NCBI GenBank assembly: GCA_023422485.1
Contig: JAGTAM010000189.1
Coordinates: forward strand, 1-8,103
Length of the DNA stretch: 8,103 nt
Direction: 5' to 3'
Source: Pseudomonadota bacterium
GTDB lineage: Bacteria > Pseudomonadota > Alphaproteobacteria > Rhizobiales > Beijerinckiaceae
The notes beneath the pieces were generated by a model. The model made no database searches and was not told where the DNA came from. It saw nothing but the letters and a program-made list of their open reading frames with translations. Shown here piece after piece: positions 1-7,363 of this stretch. Both the position numbers and the translations under genes were made by a program. Positions within the stretch are counted from its first letter, which is position 1, and every line of letters starts with the position of its first letter.

Positions 1-130
1 GCCATGGGTCTCGTCGCGCGCGGCACCCCCGCTCTACCGGCCGGATTCGGCGCGAACAAGCACGAGGCTCGGCCCTCGCCCTGTCGCGCCTCCCTTCGGC
101 GGATCGGCAACCACTTCGCTGGAAAGCGCT

Positions 131-1669
131 CTACCCGGCGGCCTCGGCAAGGCGCTTGCGCTGGACCTTGCCGTTGGCGGTCCGCGGCAGTGCGTCGAGG
201 AAGCGGATGGCGCGGGGCGCCTTGTAGGCGGCCAAGCGCTCGCCGCACCACGCCGTCAGGGCCTCCGCGTCGGGTTCGGCGCCGGGGCGGAGCACCACGA
301 AGGCGGCGATCACCCGCAGATCGGGGCGGACGGCCAACTCCGACACGCCGACTTCGGCGATGTCGGGATGGCCGGCGAGCACGCCCTCCACCTCGACGGG
401 CGAGACGCGGTAGCCCATGGCGTTCATCAGGTCGTCGTTGCGACCGTGGAACCAGAGGTAGCCGTCCGCGTCGAAGCTCGCGAGGTCGCCGCCGGCGAAC
501 CACTCACTGCGCAGGACCGCCGCCTCTTCCTCCGGCCGCTGCCAGTAGCCGAGCATCAAACCCGGATCGGAGCGATGGATCGCCAGAAGACCGGTCTCGC
601 CCGTACGCAGCGGCTCGGGCGGGCCCTCGGGCGGCAGGATCGCGACGCGGCGGCCCGGCTGCGGCCGGCCGGGCGAGCCGGGACGCACGGGGATAGTCGG
701 GCCGCTCGACACGTAGGTCGAGATCTCGCTCATGCCGAGAGCCTCGTAGAGCGGCTTGCCCGTCACCTGCGTCCAGGCCTCGAGGAGATCGGAGGAGAGC
801 GCCTCGCCCGCGGTGACGCCGTGGCGCAGGCGCGAGAGGTCGTGCTCGGCGAGGTCGGCGTATTTGAGGATCTGGCGATAGACGCTCGGCACCGCCGCGA
901 AGATCGTCGCGCCCTGCTCAGCGATCAGGCGGGGCCAGATCCCGCGGTCGCGCGGGCCGTTGTAGAGCACGGTCGTCGCGCCGCAGGCCCAGGGGTCGGT
1001 GATTCCGACGCCCAGCGTGTAGGTCCAGTTCATGGTGCCGGCATGCAGCATCACGTCGGATTCGCTGAGGCCGAGCCAGTGGGCATGCATCGGCCGGCGT
1101 CCCCAGATAGCACGGTGGGCGTGGAGCACGCCCTTCGGGCGGCTCGTGGTGCCGGAGGTGTAGACCAGGGTCGCCGGATCGTCGGCGGCGGTGTCGGCAT
1201 AGTCGGAGAGCGGCTCGCCCGCTTTCATGGCCGCGATTTTTTCCGAGTCGAGCCGGATGCAGCCGGCGGGACGGCCGGCGTCGACTCCGGAAAAACCCTC
1301 GCCGGTCACCACAGCGGCGACGGCGGCATTCTCCATCAGGAAGGCAGCCTCGTCGGGCGTCAATTGCGGCGAGGAGGGAAGGGCGACGAGGCCCGCGGCG
1401 AGCGCGCCGAAATAGACCAGCACGTAGTCGGCCTCGTTGCCCATGCGGATCATCACCCGGTCGCCGGCCCTCAGCCCGAGGCCGAGCAGGCCCGCCGCGA
1501 TGCCGCGCACGGCGCGGTCGGCTTGCGCATAGGTGAGGCGGCTGACGGTGCCACCTTCGCCGACCATGACGAGGGCGGTCTTGTCGCCGCGCAGCCGGGC
1601 ATTCTCCGCGAGGCAGTAGCGGGCCGCGTTGAAACGGGACGGGGACTGGCGGTCGTCGCTGGTCGGCAC
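131..1669 (-). CDS. AMP-forming acyl-CoA synthetase (class I adenylate-forming enzyme)
   Basis: A 512-residue member of the ANL superfamily, expected to activate a carboxylic acid with ATP to an acyl-adenylate and then transfer it to CoA in the cytoplasm. All core motifs are visible: the phosphate-binding loop TSGTTSRPKG (residues 171-180, with Ser where Gly is usual), the GMSE adenine-binding motif (312-315), the GGD and HGRNDD hinge region (393-414), and PRTANGK (495-501) with the catalytic Lys501. Length is normal for the medium-chain acyl-CoA/benzoate-CoA ligase type, but the substrate cannot be read from sequence. The start is GTG at 1667-1669. It places the conserved N-terminal region at the usual distance, and no better ATG exists upstream of the domain. 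The gene lies 80 bases after the acetyltransferase gene and probably shares its transcript. The motif PRTANGK fits the PX4GK pattern recognised by some Pat-type lysine acetyltransferases. Confidence 0.93.
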   Translation of the reverse strand: MPTSDDRQSPSRFNAARYCLAENARLRGDKTALVMVGEGGTVSRLTYAQADRAVRGIAAGLLGLGLRAGDRVMIRMGNEADYVLVYFGALAAGLVALPSSPQLTPDEAAFLMENAAVAAVVTGEGFSGVDAGRPAGCIRLDSEKIAAMKAGEPLSDYADTAADDPATLVYTSGTTSRPKGVLHAHRAIWGRRPMHAHWLGLSESDVMLHAGTMNWTYTLGVGITDPWACGATTVLYNGPRDRGIWPRLIAEQGATIFAAVPSVYRQILKYADLAEHDLSRLRHGVTAGEALSSDLLEAWTQVTGKPLYEALGMSEISTYVSSGPTIPVRPGSPGRPQPGRRVAILPPEGPPEPLRTGETGLLAIHRSDPGLMLGYWQRPEEEAAVLRSEWFAGGDLASFDADGYLWFHGRNDDLMNAMGYRVSPVEVEGVLAGHPDIAEVGVSELAVRPDLRVIAAFVVLRPGAEPDAEALTAWCGERLAAYKAPRAIRFLDALPRTANGKVQRKRLAEAAG

Positions 1670-1716
1670 GGCGGGCGTTTTCCGTTGATCTTAGTCTTTG
1701 CCCTGGTGTCCGATCC

Positions 1717-1729
1717 CCGCCTCCGGCGG
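1717..1729 (-). other. Short GC hairpin between acetyltransferase and synthetase genes
   Basis: In the 80-base gap, CCGCC-GGA-GGCGG forms a perfect 5-bp stem with a 3-base loop. No U-run follows on the minus strand, so it is not a convincing intrinsic terminator. It could slow transcription or protect an mRNA end, or be chance in GC-rich DNA. I see no clear promoter in this gap. Confidence 0.25.
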
Positions 1730-1749
1730 TCAAGCGGTGCCCGGTCGGA

Positions 1750-2253
1750 CTATCCGCGCGGCGGGCGGATCGTGCCGGATAGGCCGGTACTCGCCCCGTC
1801 CCTGAGTTCGAGCCAGAGGAAGCGGCCCGGATCGACGGGCCCCGGCAGAGCCAGGCGGCCGGAAGGAACCGGCTTGAAGCCGAAGCGGGCATAGTAGGGC
1901 GCGTCGCCCACCAGCACGACGAGGCCGTGTCCGGCGGCGCGGGCGGCGTCGAGGCTCGCCTGCATCAGGCGCGTGCCGATGCCGCGATCGGAAAAGCTCG
2001 GATCGACGGTGAGCGGACCGAGCACGAGGAGCGATCCGCCCTCGGCCTCGGCCGGGCCGATCCGCACCGAGCCGACGAGATAGGTGCCCACCAGGGCGGT
2101 CAGGCAGAGATCGGGCAGCGGTGCGGCGCCCTCACGCAGGCGGTAAGCGGTGCGGGCGAAGCGGCCAGGGCCGAAGGCGCGGGCGTGCAGGCGCTCGATG
2201 GCCGGGGCGTCGTCCGGATGTTCGGGTCGGATGACTAGGGGGAGGGCGGTCAC
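1750..2253 (-). CDS. YhbS-like GNAT family N-acetyltransferase
   Basis: A 167-residue cytoplasmic protein of the GNAT fold, which transfers an acetyl group from acetyl-CoA to an amine. The acetyl-CoA pyrophosphate-binding motif A is clear at residues 83-97 (VDPSFSDRGIGTRLM, with the R-G-I-G-T turn). The GDAPYYARFGF segment at 116-126 is typical of the YhbS/COG3153 group. The N-terminus IRPEHPDD...AIERLHARAF is the standard first strand and helix. Translation starts at GTG (2251-2253). The next in-frame Met is inside motif A, so a later start is excluded. A weak GGA lies 8 bases upstream. The gene follows yejB by 69 bases and precedes the acyl-CoA synthetase by 80 bases on the same strand. The substrate is unknown: it could be a small molecule, a ribosomal or other protein, or (speculatively) the neighbouring synthetase. 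Confidence 0.92.
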   Translation of the reverse strand: MTALPLVIRPEHPDDAPAIERLHARAFGPGRFARTAYRLREGAAPLPDLCLTALVGTYLVGSVRIGPAEAEGGSLLVLGPLTVDPSFSDRGIGTRLMQASLDAARAAGHGLVVLVGDAPYYARFGFKPVPSGRLALPGPVDPGRFLWLELRDGASTGLSGTIRPPRG

Positions 2254-2279
2254 GGCTGGCGTCCGGCGTCGGGTTCGGG

Positions 2280-2308
2280 CCGATAGCAGCCGGTTACGCA
2301 GCCGGCAA
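2280..2308 (-). promoter_or_regulatory. Candidate promoter upstream of the GNAT gene
   Basis: On the minus strand, TTGCCG (2303-2308) and TATCGG (2280-2285) are separated by 17 bases, which resembles a sigma-70 type -35/-10 pair (4 of 6 and 3 of 6 consensus matches). A transcript would start near 2273, leaving a leader of about 20 bases before the GTG start. The spacer holds a direct repeat, CCGGCTGC-GTAA-CCGGCTGC (2286-2305). The match is modest. It is the main sequence hint that the acetyltransferase and synthetase form a unit separate from the transporter operon. Confidence 0.28.
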
Positions 2309-2322
2309 ACCGAGGGTACGCG

Positions 2323-3429
2323 TCAGGCCCCGCGCGACGAGAAGTCGATGCGTGGATCAATCCAGGTGTAGGTGAGGTCGGACAGGAGGTTCACCGCCAG
2401 ACCGAGCAGGGAGAAGATGTAGAGCGTGGCGAACACCACCGGATAATCGCGGCCGACGATCGAGGAGAAGGACAGGAGCCCGAGCCCGTCGAGCGAGAAG
2501 ATCGTCTCGATCAGGAGCGAGCCGGTGAAGAAGGCGGTGATGAAGGCGCCGGGAAAGCCCGCGATCACGATCAGCATCGCGTTGCGGAAGACGTGGCCGT
2601 AGAGGACGCGACGCTCGCTCACGCCCTTCATCCGAGCGGTGACGACGTATTGCTTGCGGATCTCGTCGAGAAACGAATTTTTGGTGAGCAGCGTCGAGGT
2701 GGCGAAGGCGCCGAGCACGAGAGCGGAGAGCGGCAGCACGAGGTGCCAGGCATAGTCCAGTGCCTTGCCCCACAGGCTCAGCGACTCGAAGTTCTCGGAG
2801 GTGAGACCGCGCAAGGGGAAGATCTGAAGGAAGGAGCCGCCCGCGAATAGGATCACGAGCAGGATGCCGAATAGGAAGCTCGGAATCGCGTAGCCGACGA
2901 TGACGACGGCCGAGGTCCAGACATCGAAGCGCGAACCGTCGGCGACGGCCTTGCGGATGCCGAGTGGGATCGAAATCGCGTAGGAGATCAGCGTCATCCA
3001 CAGGCCGAGCGAGATCGAGACCGGCAGCTTCTCCTTGATCAGGTCCAGCACCGAGACATCGCGGAAATAGCTGCGGCCGAAATCGAAGCGCAGGTAGTCC
3101 CACAGCATCTTGCCGAAGCGCTCGTAGGCCGGCTTGTCGAAGCCGAACTGCGCCTCGAGCTTCTTGATGAAGGCCGGATCGAGCCCCTGCGCGCCGCGAT
3201 ACTTCGACGTATCGCCACCGCTGCCCCCGCCGCGGGTCGCCCCGCCACCGAGGTCGCCCTGGCCGCCGGTGATGCGCGAGAGCGAGCCTTCCTGCTGGCC
3301 CTGGAGCTGGGCCAGCACCCGCTCCACCGGGCCACCAGGGGCGAACTGGATGATGGCGAAGGTGATGAGCATGATCCCGAAGATCGTCGGGATCATCAGC
3401 GCAATGCGGCGCAGGATGTAGCCGAGCAT
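2323..3429 (-). CDS. yejB: YejB-type ABC importer permease (microcin C / peptide transporter)
   Basis: A 368-residue inner-membrane permease of the binding-protein-dependent type. In the E. coli family, YejB pairs with YejE and the ATPase YejF to import microcin C and other peptides delivered by YejA. It opens with LGYILRRIALMIPTIFGIM, followed by IIQFAPGGPVERVLA, as in YejB proteins. Hydrophobic segments fall near residues 9-29, 136-157, 172-196, 226-246, 283-305 and 332-354. The cytoplasmic coupling loop (EAA region) is at about 261-284 (YVVTARMKGVSERR...HVFRNAM). The long first periplasmic loop has a Gly-rich stretch at 55-72, a region that also varies in other YejB proteins. It ends WIDPRIDF, the normal family C-terminus, so the gene is complete. 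The ATG start is supported by AGGA six bases upstream, overlapping the stop of the preceding gene. No yejE or yejF follows; the next gene is an acetyltransferase. Confidence 0.95.
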   Translation of the reverse strand: MLGYILRRIALMIPTIFGIMLITFAIIQFAPGGPVERVLAQLQGQQEGSLSRITGGQGDLGGGATRGGGSGGDTSKYRGAQGLDPAFIKKLEAQFGFDKPAYERFGKMLWDYLRFDFGRSYFRDVSVLDLIKEKLPVSISLGLWMTLISYAISIPLGIRKAVADGSRFDVWTSAVVIVGYAIPSFLFGILLVILFAGGSFLQIFPLRGLTSENFESLSLWGKALDYAWHLVLPLSALVLGAFATSTLLTKNSFLDEIRKQYVVTARMKGVSERRVLYGHVFRNAMLIVIAGFPGAFITAFFTGSLLIETIFSLDGLGLLSFSSIVGRDYPVVFATLYIFSLLGLAVNLLSDLTYTWIDPRIDFSSRGA

Positions 3430-3435
3430 GGACAG

Positions 3436-3441
3436 TCCTCA
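3436..3441 (-). promoter_or_regulatory. Shine-Dalgarno of yejB overlapping the upstream stop codon
   Basis: The minus strand reads TGAGGA-CTGTCC-ATG. The TGA that ends the second binding protein is part of the GAGGA ribosome-binding site for yejB, six bases before its ATG. This fixes the yejB start and implies translational coupling of the two genes. Confidence 0.75.
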
Positions 3442-5337
3442 GCCCCGGCCGATCCGGCGCGCCTTCTGTTCGTCGTACCACCACAGAGCCGGCACGCCGA
3501 GCCCGTAGGTCGGCAGCTTCGCCGGGCGGCCGAACATGTCCCACAGAGCGAGGCGATACTCGGGCGAGTACCACATCGGGATCCAGTAGCGGCCGGCCCG
3601 CAGCACCCGGTCGAGGGCGCGGCAGGCCACCGTGAGACTCGCACGGGAATCCGCGTTGGCGATCCGATCGAGCAGGGCGTCGATCACCGGGTCGTTGATG
3701 CCGGCGAGGTTGTTGGAGCCGGGGATCGTCGCCGCACGCGAGCCATAGGCCTCGCGCAACTCGGGGCCCGGCGTCGCGTCGCCCGAGGCCGCGCGGGCTG
3801 TGACGTCGAAGTCAAAGTCGCGCACTCGCGCCTGATACTGCGCAGCATCCACCGCCCGCTGGCGCGCCTTGATACCGATCAGCCCGAGATTGCGGATGAA
3901 GGGCTGCACGATCGGTTCCCAGACCGAATCCGAATCGAGGAACTCGAACTCGATCGGCTTGCCGCTCGGTAGGCGCAGGCTGCCGCCCTCGCGGGTGCAG
4001 CCCGCCTCCTTGAGCAGAGCCACCGCACGGGCGAGCAGCGCCCGGTCCTGGCCCGATCCGTCCGGGACCGGCGGCATCCAGGCCTCGCCGAAGACCTCGG
4101 CCGGCACCTGACCGCTGAAGGGTTCGAGCAGGGCCAACTCCTCCGGGGAGGGCTTGCCCGTGGCCATCAGGTCGGTCTTCTGGAACAACGAGACGGTGCG
4201 CTCGTAGGCGCCGAACATCGCCGTTCGGTTGGTCCAGGGGAAGTCGAAGCAGAGGCCGATCGCCTCGCGCACCCGGGGATCCTTGAACACCTCGCGGCGC
4301 GTGTTGAAGAACCAACCCTGGATGGCGGCGGGCGAGGTGTCGGGCAGGGTCTCGCACTTGACGCGGCCTTCGCGCACGGCCGGGAAATCGTAGCCTGTCG
4401 CCCAGATCCGCGAGGTGAATTCCTGGCGGTAGGTGTAGGCCCCGCCCTTGAACGCCTCGAAGGCGACCTGCCGATCGCGAAAATACTCGTAGCGGATCTG
4501 GTCGAAATTGTTCTGTCCGACCATGACGGGCAGGTCCGCCGCCCAATAGTCGCTCACACGCTCCAACTCGATGAAGCGGCCGATATCGATCCGTCCGACC
4601 TGATACGGTCCGGAGCCGAGCAGCGGCTGCAGCGTCTGGGCCTCGAAGTCGCGGCCCTCGAAGAATCTGGCCGAAAAAATCGGAAGACCGGCGACGATCA
4701 GCGGCAGGTCGCGGCTGCGACCGGGGGCGAAGCGAACGACCAGGGTCTCGTTGCCTTCCGCCGTCGCTTCGGCGACGTCGCGGATCACCTGCGCGATCGT
4801 CGGATGTCCCTTCTCCTTGAGGAGGGTCAGGGAGAAAGCGGCATCTCGCGCGGTCAGGGGCGAGCCGTCGTGGAAGCGCGCCTGGGGACGCAGGGCGAAG
4901 CGGTAGGTCAGGCCGTCGGCGCTGGTCTCGACCGAGCGGGCGACGAGCCCGTAGAGCGCGTCCGGCTCGTCGAGGGCGCGCACCATCAGGCTGTCGAAGG
5001 TGAGGTTGATGCCCGCCGCGCCGTTGCCGCGGAAGACGTAGGGATTGAGCGTGTCGAAGGTGTCGAACGCTTGGTTGCCGAAGGTCTGGACGATCTGGGT
5101 CGCGAAGCGGCCGCCGCGGGGCGCCATCGGGTTCACGTAGTCGAAATTCGGGAAGTCGGGCGCGTATTTCAGCTCGCCGAAGCTCGACAAGCCATGAGCC
5201 TCGCCATGAGCCTTGCCATGAGCCTTGCCGTGCGCGCCGCCGCTGCCCTCGGCACGGGTCGAGCGGGGCAGGGCGCTCGCCAGCGCCAGCGCCCCGGTTC
5301 CGAGGAAGAGGTTGCGGCGGGTCGCGCCCGCCCTCAC
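3439..5337 (-). CDS. yejA: YejA-like periplasmic solute-binding protein (SBP family 5), second copy
   Basis: A 632-residue extracellular solute-binding protein of the peptide/nickel (SBP_bac_5) class, predicted to bind peptides in the periplasm and hand them to YejB. The signal peptide (residues 1-29) has TRRNLFLG at 6-13, a twin-arginine type motif, then a short hydrophobic stretch and a likely cleavage after STRA. After it lies a four-fold AHGx repeat (35-50). Family signatures include GELKYAPDFPNFDYVNP (54-70), LRPQARFHDGSPLTARD (149-165), LGSGPYQVGRID (240-251) and IPMWYSPEYRLALWDMF near the C-terminus, the last close to E. coli YejA. I chose the GTG at 5335-5337: it overlaps the stop of the upstream binding-protein gene as GTGA and sits right before the signal peptide. 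The open frame continues upstream to 6594, but that part is a shadow of the neighbour. It is a diverged paralogue of the preceding gene. Confidence 0.93.
   Translation of the reverse strand: MRAGATRRNLFLGTGALALASALPRSTRAEGSGGAHGKAHGKAHGEAHGLSSFGELKYAPDFPNFDYVNPMAPRGGRFATQIVQTFGNQAFDTFDTLNPYVFRGNGAAGINLTFDSLMVRALDEPDALYGLVARSVETSADGLTYRFALRPQARFHDGSPLTARDAAFSLTLLKEKGHPTIAQVIRDVAEATAEGNETLVVRFAPGRSRDLPLIVAGLPIFSARFFEGRDFEAQTLQPLLGSGPYQVGRIDIGRFIELERVSDYWAADLPVMVGQNNFDQIRYEYFRDRQVAFEAFKGGAYTYRQEFTSRIWATGYDFPAVREGRVKCETLPDTSPAAIQGWFFNTRREVFKDPRVREAIGLCFDFPWTNRTAMFGAYERTVSLFQKTDLMATGKPSPEELALLEPFSGQVPAEVFGEAWMPPVPDGSGQDRALLARAVALLKEAGCTREGGSLRLPSGKPIEFEFLDSDSVWEPIVQPFIRNLGLIGIKARQRAVDAAQYQARVRDFDFDVTARAASGDATPGPELREAYGSRAATIPGSNNLAGINDPVIDALLDRIANADSRASLTVACRALDRVLRAGRYWIPMWYSPEYRLALWDMFGRPAKLPTYGLGVPALWWYDEQKARRIGRG
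5191..5238 (-). repeat. Tandem 12-base repeat encoding AHGx units
   Basis: Four consecutive 12-base units lie within the second binding-protein gene. On the plus strand they read gccatgagcctc, gccatgagcctt twice, and a diverged gccgtgcgcgcc. They encode AHGK, AHGK, AHGE and AHGL (residues 35-50 of the preprotein), just after the predicted signal-peptide cleavage site. The first three units differ by one base, suggesting recent expansion by replication slippage. Confidence 0.9.
5334..5337 (-). promoter_or_regulatory. GTGA stop/start overlap coupling the two binding-protein genes
   Basis: The minus strand reads GTGA: the TGA ending the first binding protein shares its first two bases with the GTG that starts the second. 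Only a weak G-run lies upstream, so translation of the second gene probably depends on ribosomes finishing the first. Confidence 0.7.
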
Positions 5338-7247
5338 CGCGGTGCCCCCGTCTTGGCGGCGAGCGCCTCGTCGAACCACCATGTCGTCGGGAAGCCGGAG
5401 GAGCCGTATTTCGGCAGCACCGCCGGGCGCCCGAAGCGGTTCCAGCGAAGGGTGCGCGTCACGGCGGACGACCATTGCGGCACCACGAAGTTGTGGGCCA
5501 GCAGCGCCCGGTCGAGGGCGTGCGTTGTCGCCACCAGCGTCTCGCGATCCTGGGCGAAGATCAGCTTCTCGATCAGCGCATCGATGCCCGCATCCTTGAT
5601 CCCGGCGATGTTGCGCGAGCCCGGCTTGTCGGCGGCGGCCGAGCCCCAGTACTCGCGCTGCTCGTTGCCGGGCGAAAGCGATTCCGGCCAGCTCGAAGTC
5701 GTGACGTCGAAATCGAAGCTGCGCAGGCGGTTCTGGTACTGCGCCTGATCGATCACCCGGATCGAGCTCTCGATGCCGATCAGCTTGAGCTGTGCGGCAT
5801 AGGGAAGGATCACCCTCTCGAACACGTTCTGGAATTCGAGGAATTCGATGGTCAGCGGCTCGCCGGTGGCTTTCGCTACCATCTTGCCGCCCTTCAACTC
5901 GTAGCCGGCCTCGCGCAGGAGGCCGACCGCCTTGCGCAGGTTGGCGCGCACGGCCTCCGGCGTGTCGTTGACGGGGTTGGCGTAGGTCTCGGTGAAGACG
6001 CTGCCCGGCAGCTTGTCCTTCACACTCTCCAGGATGACCTTCTCCAAGCCATCGGGCAGGCCGGACGAGGCCAGCTCCGAGCCGTAGAAATAGGAGTCGA
6101 TCCGGCTGTAGAGGCCGTAGAAGAGCTGCCGGTTCATCTCCTCGAAATTCAGGGCGAGGTTGAAGGCGCGGCGCACCCGCTCGTCCTTGAACTTGTCCCG
6201 GCGCAGGTTGAACACGAAGGCCTGCATGATGCCGGTGCCACGGCCGGGGAACTCCTCCTTGATGAGGCGGCCTTCCCTCACGGCGGGGAAGTCGTCGTAG
6301 GCGGTGGCCCAGTTGCGGGCGATGTTCTCGGTGCGGAAGTCGTAGAGGTCGCCCTTGAGCGCCTCCAGCAGCACGGAGCCATCGCGAAAATACTCGAAGC
6401 GGACCGTGCCGAAATTGTTGCGGCCGCGGTTCACCGGCAGGTCCTTGCCCCAGTAATCGGCCACGCGTTCGTAGACGGCCGAGCGGCCGGCATCGATCTT
6501 GGCGAGCCGGTAGGGACCGGAGCCGAGCGGGATCTCCAGGGTGGTCTCGTTGGCGCTGCGCGGCTTGCCGTTCTTGTCGGTGCCGGTCCACCAATGCTTG
6601 GGCAGCACCTGCATCTGGCCCAGCACCTGCGGCAGCTCGCGATTGCCGGCCTCGCTGAAGCGGAAGACGACCTCGCGCTCAGCCCCCGGCTCGGCCTTGG
6701 CCACGGTGTGGTAGTAGGCGGCGTAGAACGGGCTGTTGGCCTTGAGCGTATCGAAGGACCAGATCACGTCCTCCACGGTCACCGGCTTGCCGTCGTGCCA
6801 GCGCGCATTCGGCCGCAATCGGTAGGTGACCGACTTGCCGTCCTCGGCGATCCGCACGCCCTCGGCCAGCAGGCCGTAGGAGGAGAATGGCTCGTCGCCG
6901 GAATCCTCCATCAGCGTGTCGTAGATTTGGGTGATCCCGCCTTCGAGATCGCCCTTCAGGCCGTTGACGATCATGTTGAGGTTGTCGAAGCCGCCCTGGG
7001 CTCCGAGCCGCACCATGCCGCCGACCGGCGCCTTCGGGTCGGCATAGTCGAAATGCTGGAAATCCGGGCCGTATTTCGGCTCGCCGAGGAGGGTCAGCGC
7101 GTGGCGCCAACTGCCGGGTGCCTCCTGCGCCGATACCTTCGAGGCGGATTCGGCAGGCTCCTGGGCCGAGGCGGGGCCACGCAGCCCCAGGAGAACGAGC
7201 GCTCCGGCGAGGAAGCTGCGGCGAGCGATCACGGCATTTTCTGTCAC
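5334..7247 (-). CDS. YejA-like periplasmic solute-binding protein (SBP family 5), first copy
   Basis: A 637-residue peptide-type binding protein, first gene of the transporter operon. The signal peptide shows ARRSFLAG (residues 8-15), a good twin-arginine motif, then a hydrophobic stretch and a cleavage site after PASA (28). Family signatures are GEPKYGPDFQHFDYADP (55-71), LRPNARWHDGKPVTVED (144-160), LGSGPYRLAKID (241-252), and RNNFGTVRFEYFRDG (276-290). It aligns along its whole length with the next gene at roughly 40 percent identity by eye, indicating an old duplication rather than a recent copy. GTG at 7245-7247 is preferred as start because GGGAG lies 11 bases upstream (7259-7263). A second in-frame GTG at 7230-7232 would keep the signal motif but lacks a ribosome-binding site. 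The stop overlaps the next gene's GTG. The ligand is not known; peptides are the family expectation. Which of the two copies is the functional YejA equivalent is open. Confidence 0.93.
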   Translation of the reverse strand: MTENAVIARRSFLAGALVLLGLRGPASAQEPAESASKVSAQEAPGSWRHALTLLGEPKYGPDFQHFDYADPKAPVGGMVRLGAQGGFDNLNMIVNGLKGDLEGGITQIYDTLMEDSGDEPFSSYGLLAEGVRIAEDGKSVTYRLRPNARWHDGKPVTVEDVIWSFDTLKANSPFYAAYYHTVAKAEPGAEREVVFRFSEAGNRELPQVLGQMQVLPKHWWTGTDKNGKPRSANETTLEIPLGSGPYRLAKIDAGRSAVYERVADYWGKDLPVNRGRNNFGTVRFEYFRDGSVLLEALKGDLYDFRTENIARNWATAYDDFPAVREGRLIKEEFPGRGTGIMQAFVFNLRRDKFKDERVRRAFNLALNFEEMNRQLFYGLYSRIDSYFYGSELASSGLPDGLEKVILESVKDKLPGSVFTETYANPVNDTPEAVRANLRKAVGLLREAGYELKGGKMVAKATGEPLTIEFLEFQNVFERVILPYAAQLKLIGIESSIRVIDQAQYQNRLRSFDFDVTTSSWPESLSPGNEQREYWGSAAADKPGSRNIAGIKDAGIDALIEKLIFAQDRETLVATTHALDRALLAHNFVVPQWSSAVTRTLRWNRFGRPAVLPKYGSSGFPTTWWFDEALAAKTGAPR

Positions 7248-7290
7248 GTTGGCGCGGTCTCCCGATCCCGTGAGAGGGCTGTCGGGCGCC

Positions 7291-7320
7291 GTTCTAGGAC
7301 GAGGCCGGGGCCGGCGCCAA
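7291..7320 (-). promoter_or_regulatory. Candidate promoter of the binding-protein/yejB operon
   Basis: In the 172-base gap before the first binding protein, the minus strand has TTGGCG (7315-7320) and TAGAAC (7291-7296) with an 18-base spacer. Each hexamer matches 4 of 6 consensus positions. A start near 7284 would leave a leader of about 37 bases containing the GGGAG ribosome-binding site (7259-7263). The position downstream of a likely terminator fits, but the hexamers are weak. Confidence 0.35.
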
Positions 7321-7363
7321 CCCGCCATGAGCGCGCAGAGGTGTTCGCCGAGGGACGGGAATT

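Noticed and set aside
4..130. A possible start codon for another minus-strand gene at bases 4-6, within palindromic CCATGG, and otherwise unassigned sequence to base 130
   Set aside because: Only a few bases of any such gene would be visible and no clear ribosome-binding site precedes it; I found no terminator hairpin with a U-run in this stretch either.
918..1892. A second minus-strand open frame overlapping the synthetase and acetyltransferase genes
   Set aside because: Arg-rich out-of-frame translation with no motif; both real genes here are well supported.
368..1894. A 508-codon plus-strand open frame opposite the acyl-CoA synthetase gene
   Set aside because: Its translation has no family features and it runs antisense to an enzyme with every expected motif; it is a GC-driven shadow.
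2289..2306. GCCGG...CCGGC inverted repeat after yejB as a terminator
   Set aside because: The stem is only 5 bp with an 8-base loop and no U-run; it arises from the overlapping direct repeat.
3214..3267. The Gly-rich stretch in the YejB periplasmic loop as a novel insertion
   Set aside because: YejB proteins, including that of E. coli, have a variable Gly/Ala-rich segment at this place and the total length is normal.
5338..6594. The upstream extension of the second binding-protein reading frame
   Set aside because: It overlaps the first binding-protein gene in another frame and is Arg/Gly/Pro-rich without domain features; the signal peptide right after the GTG at 5337 marks the real start.
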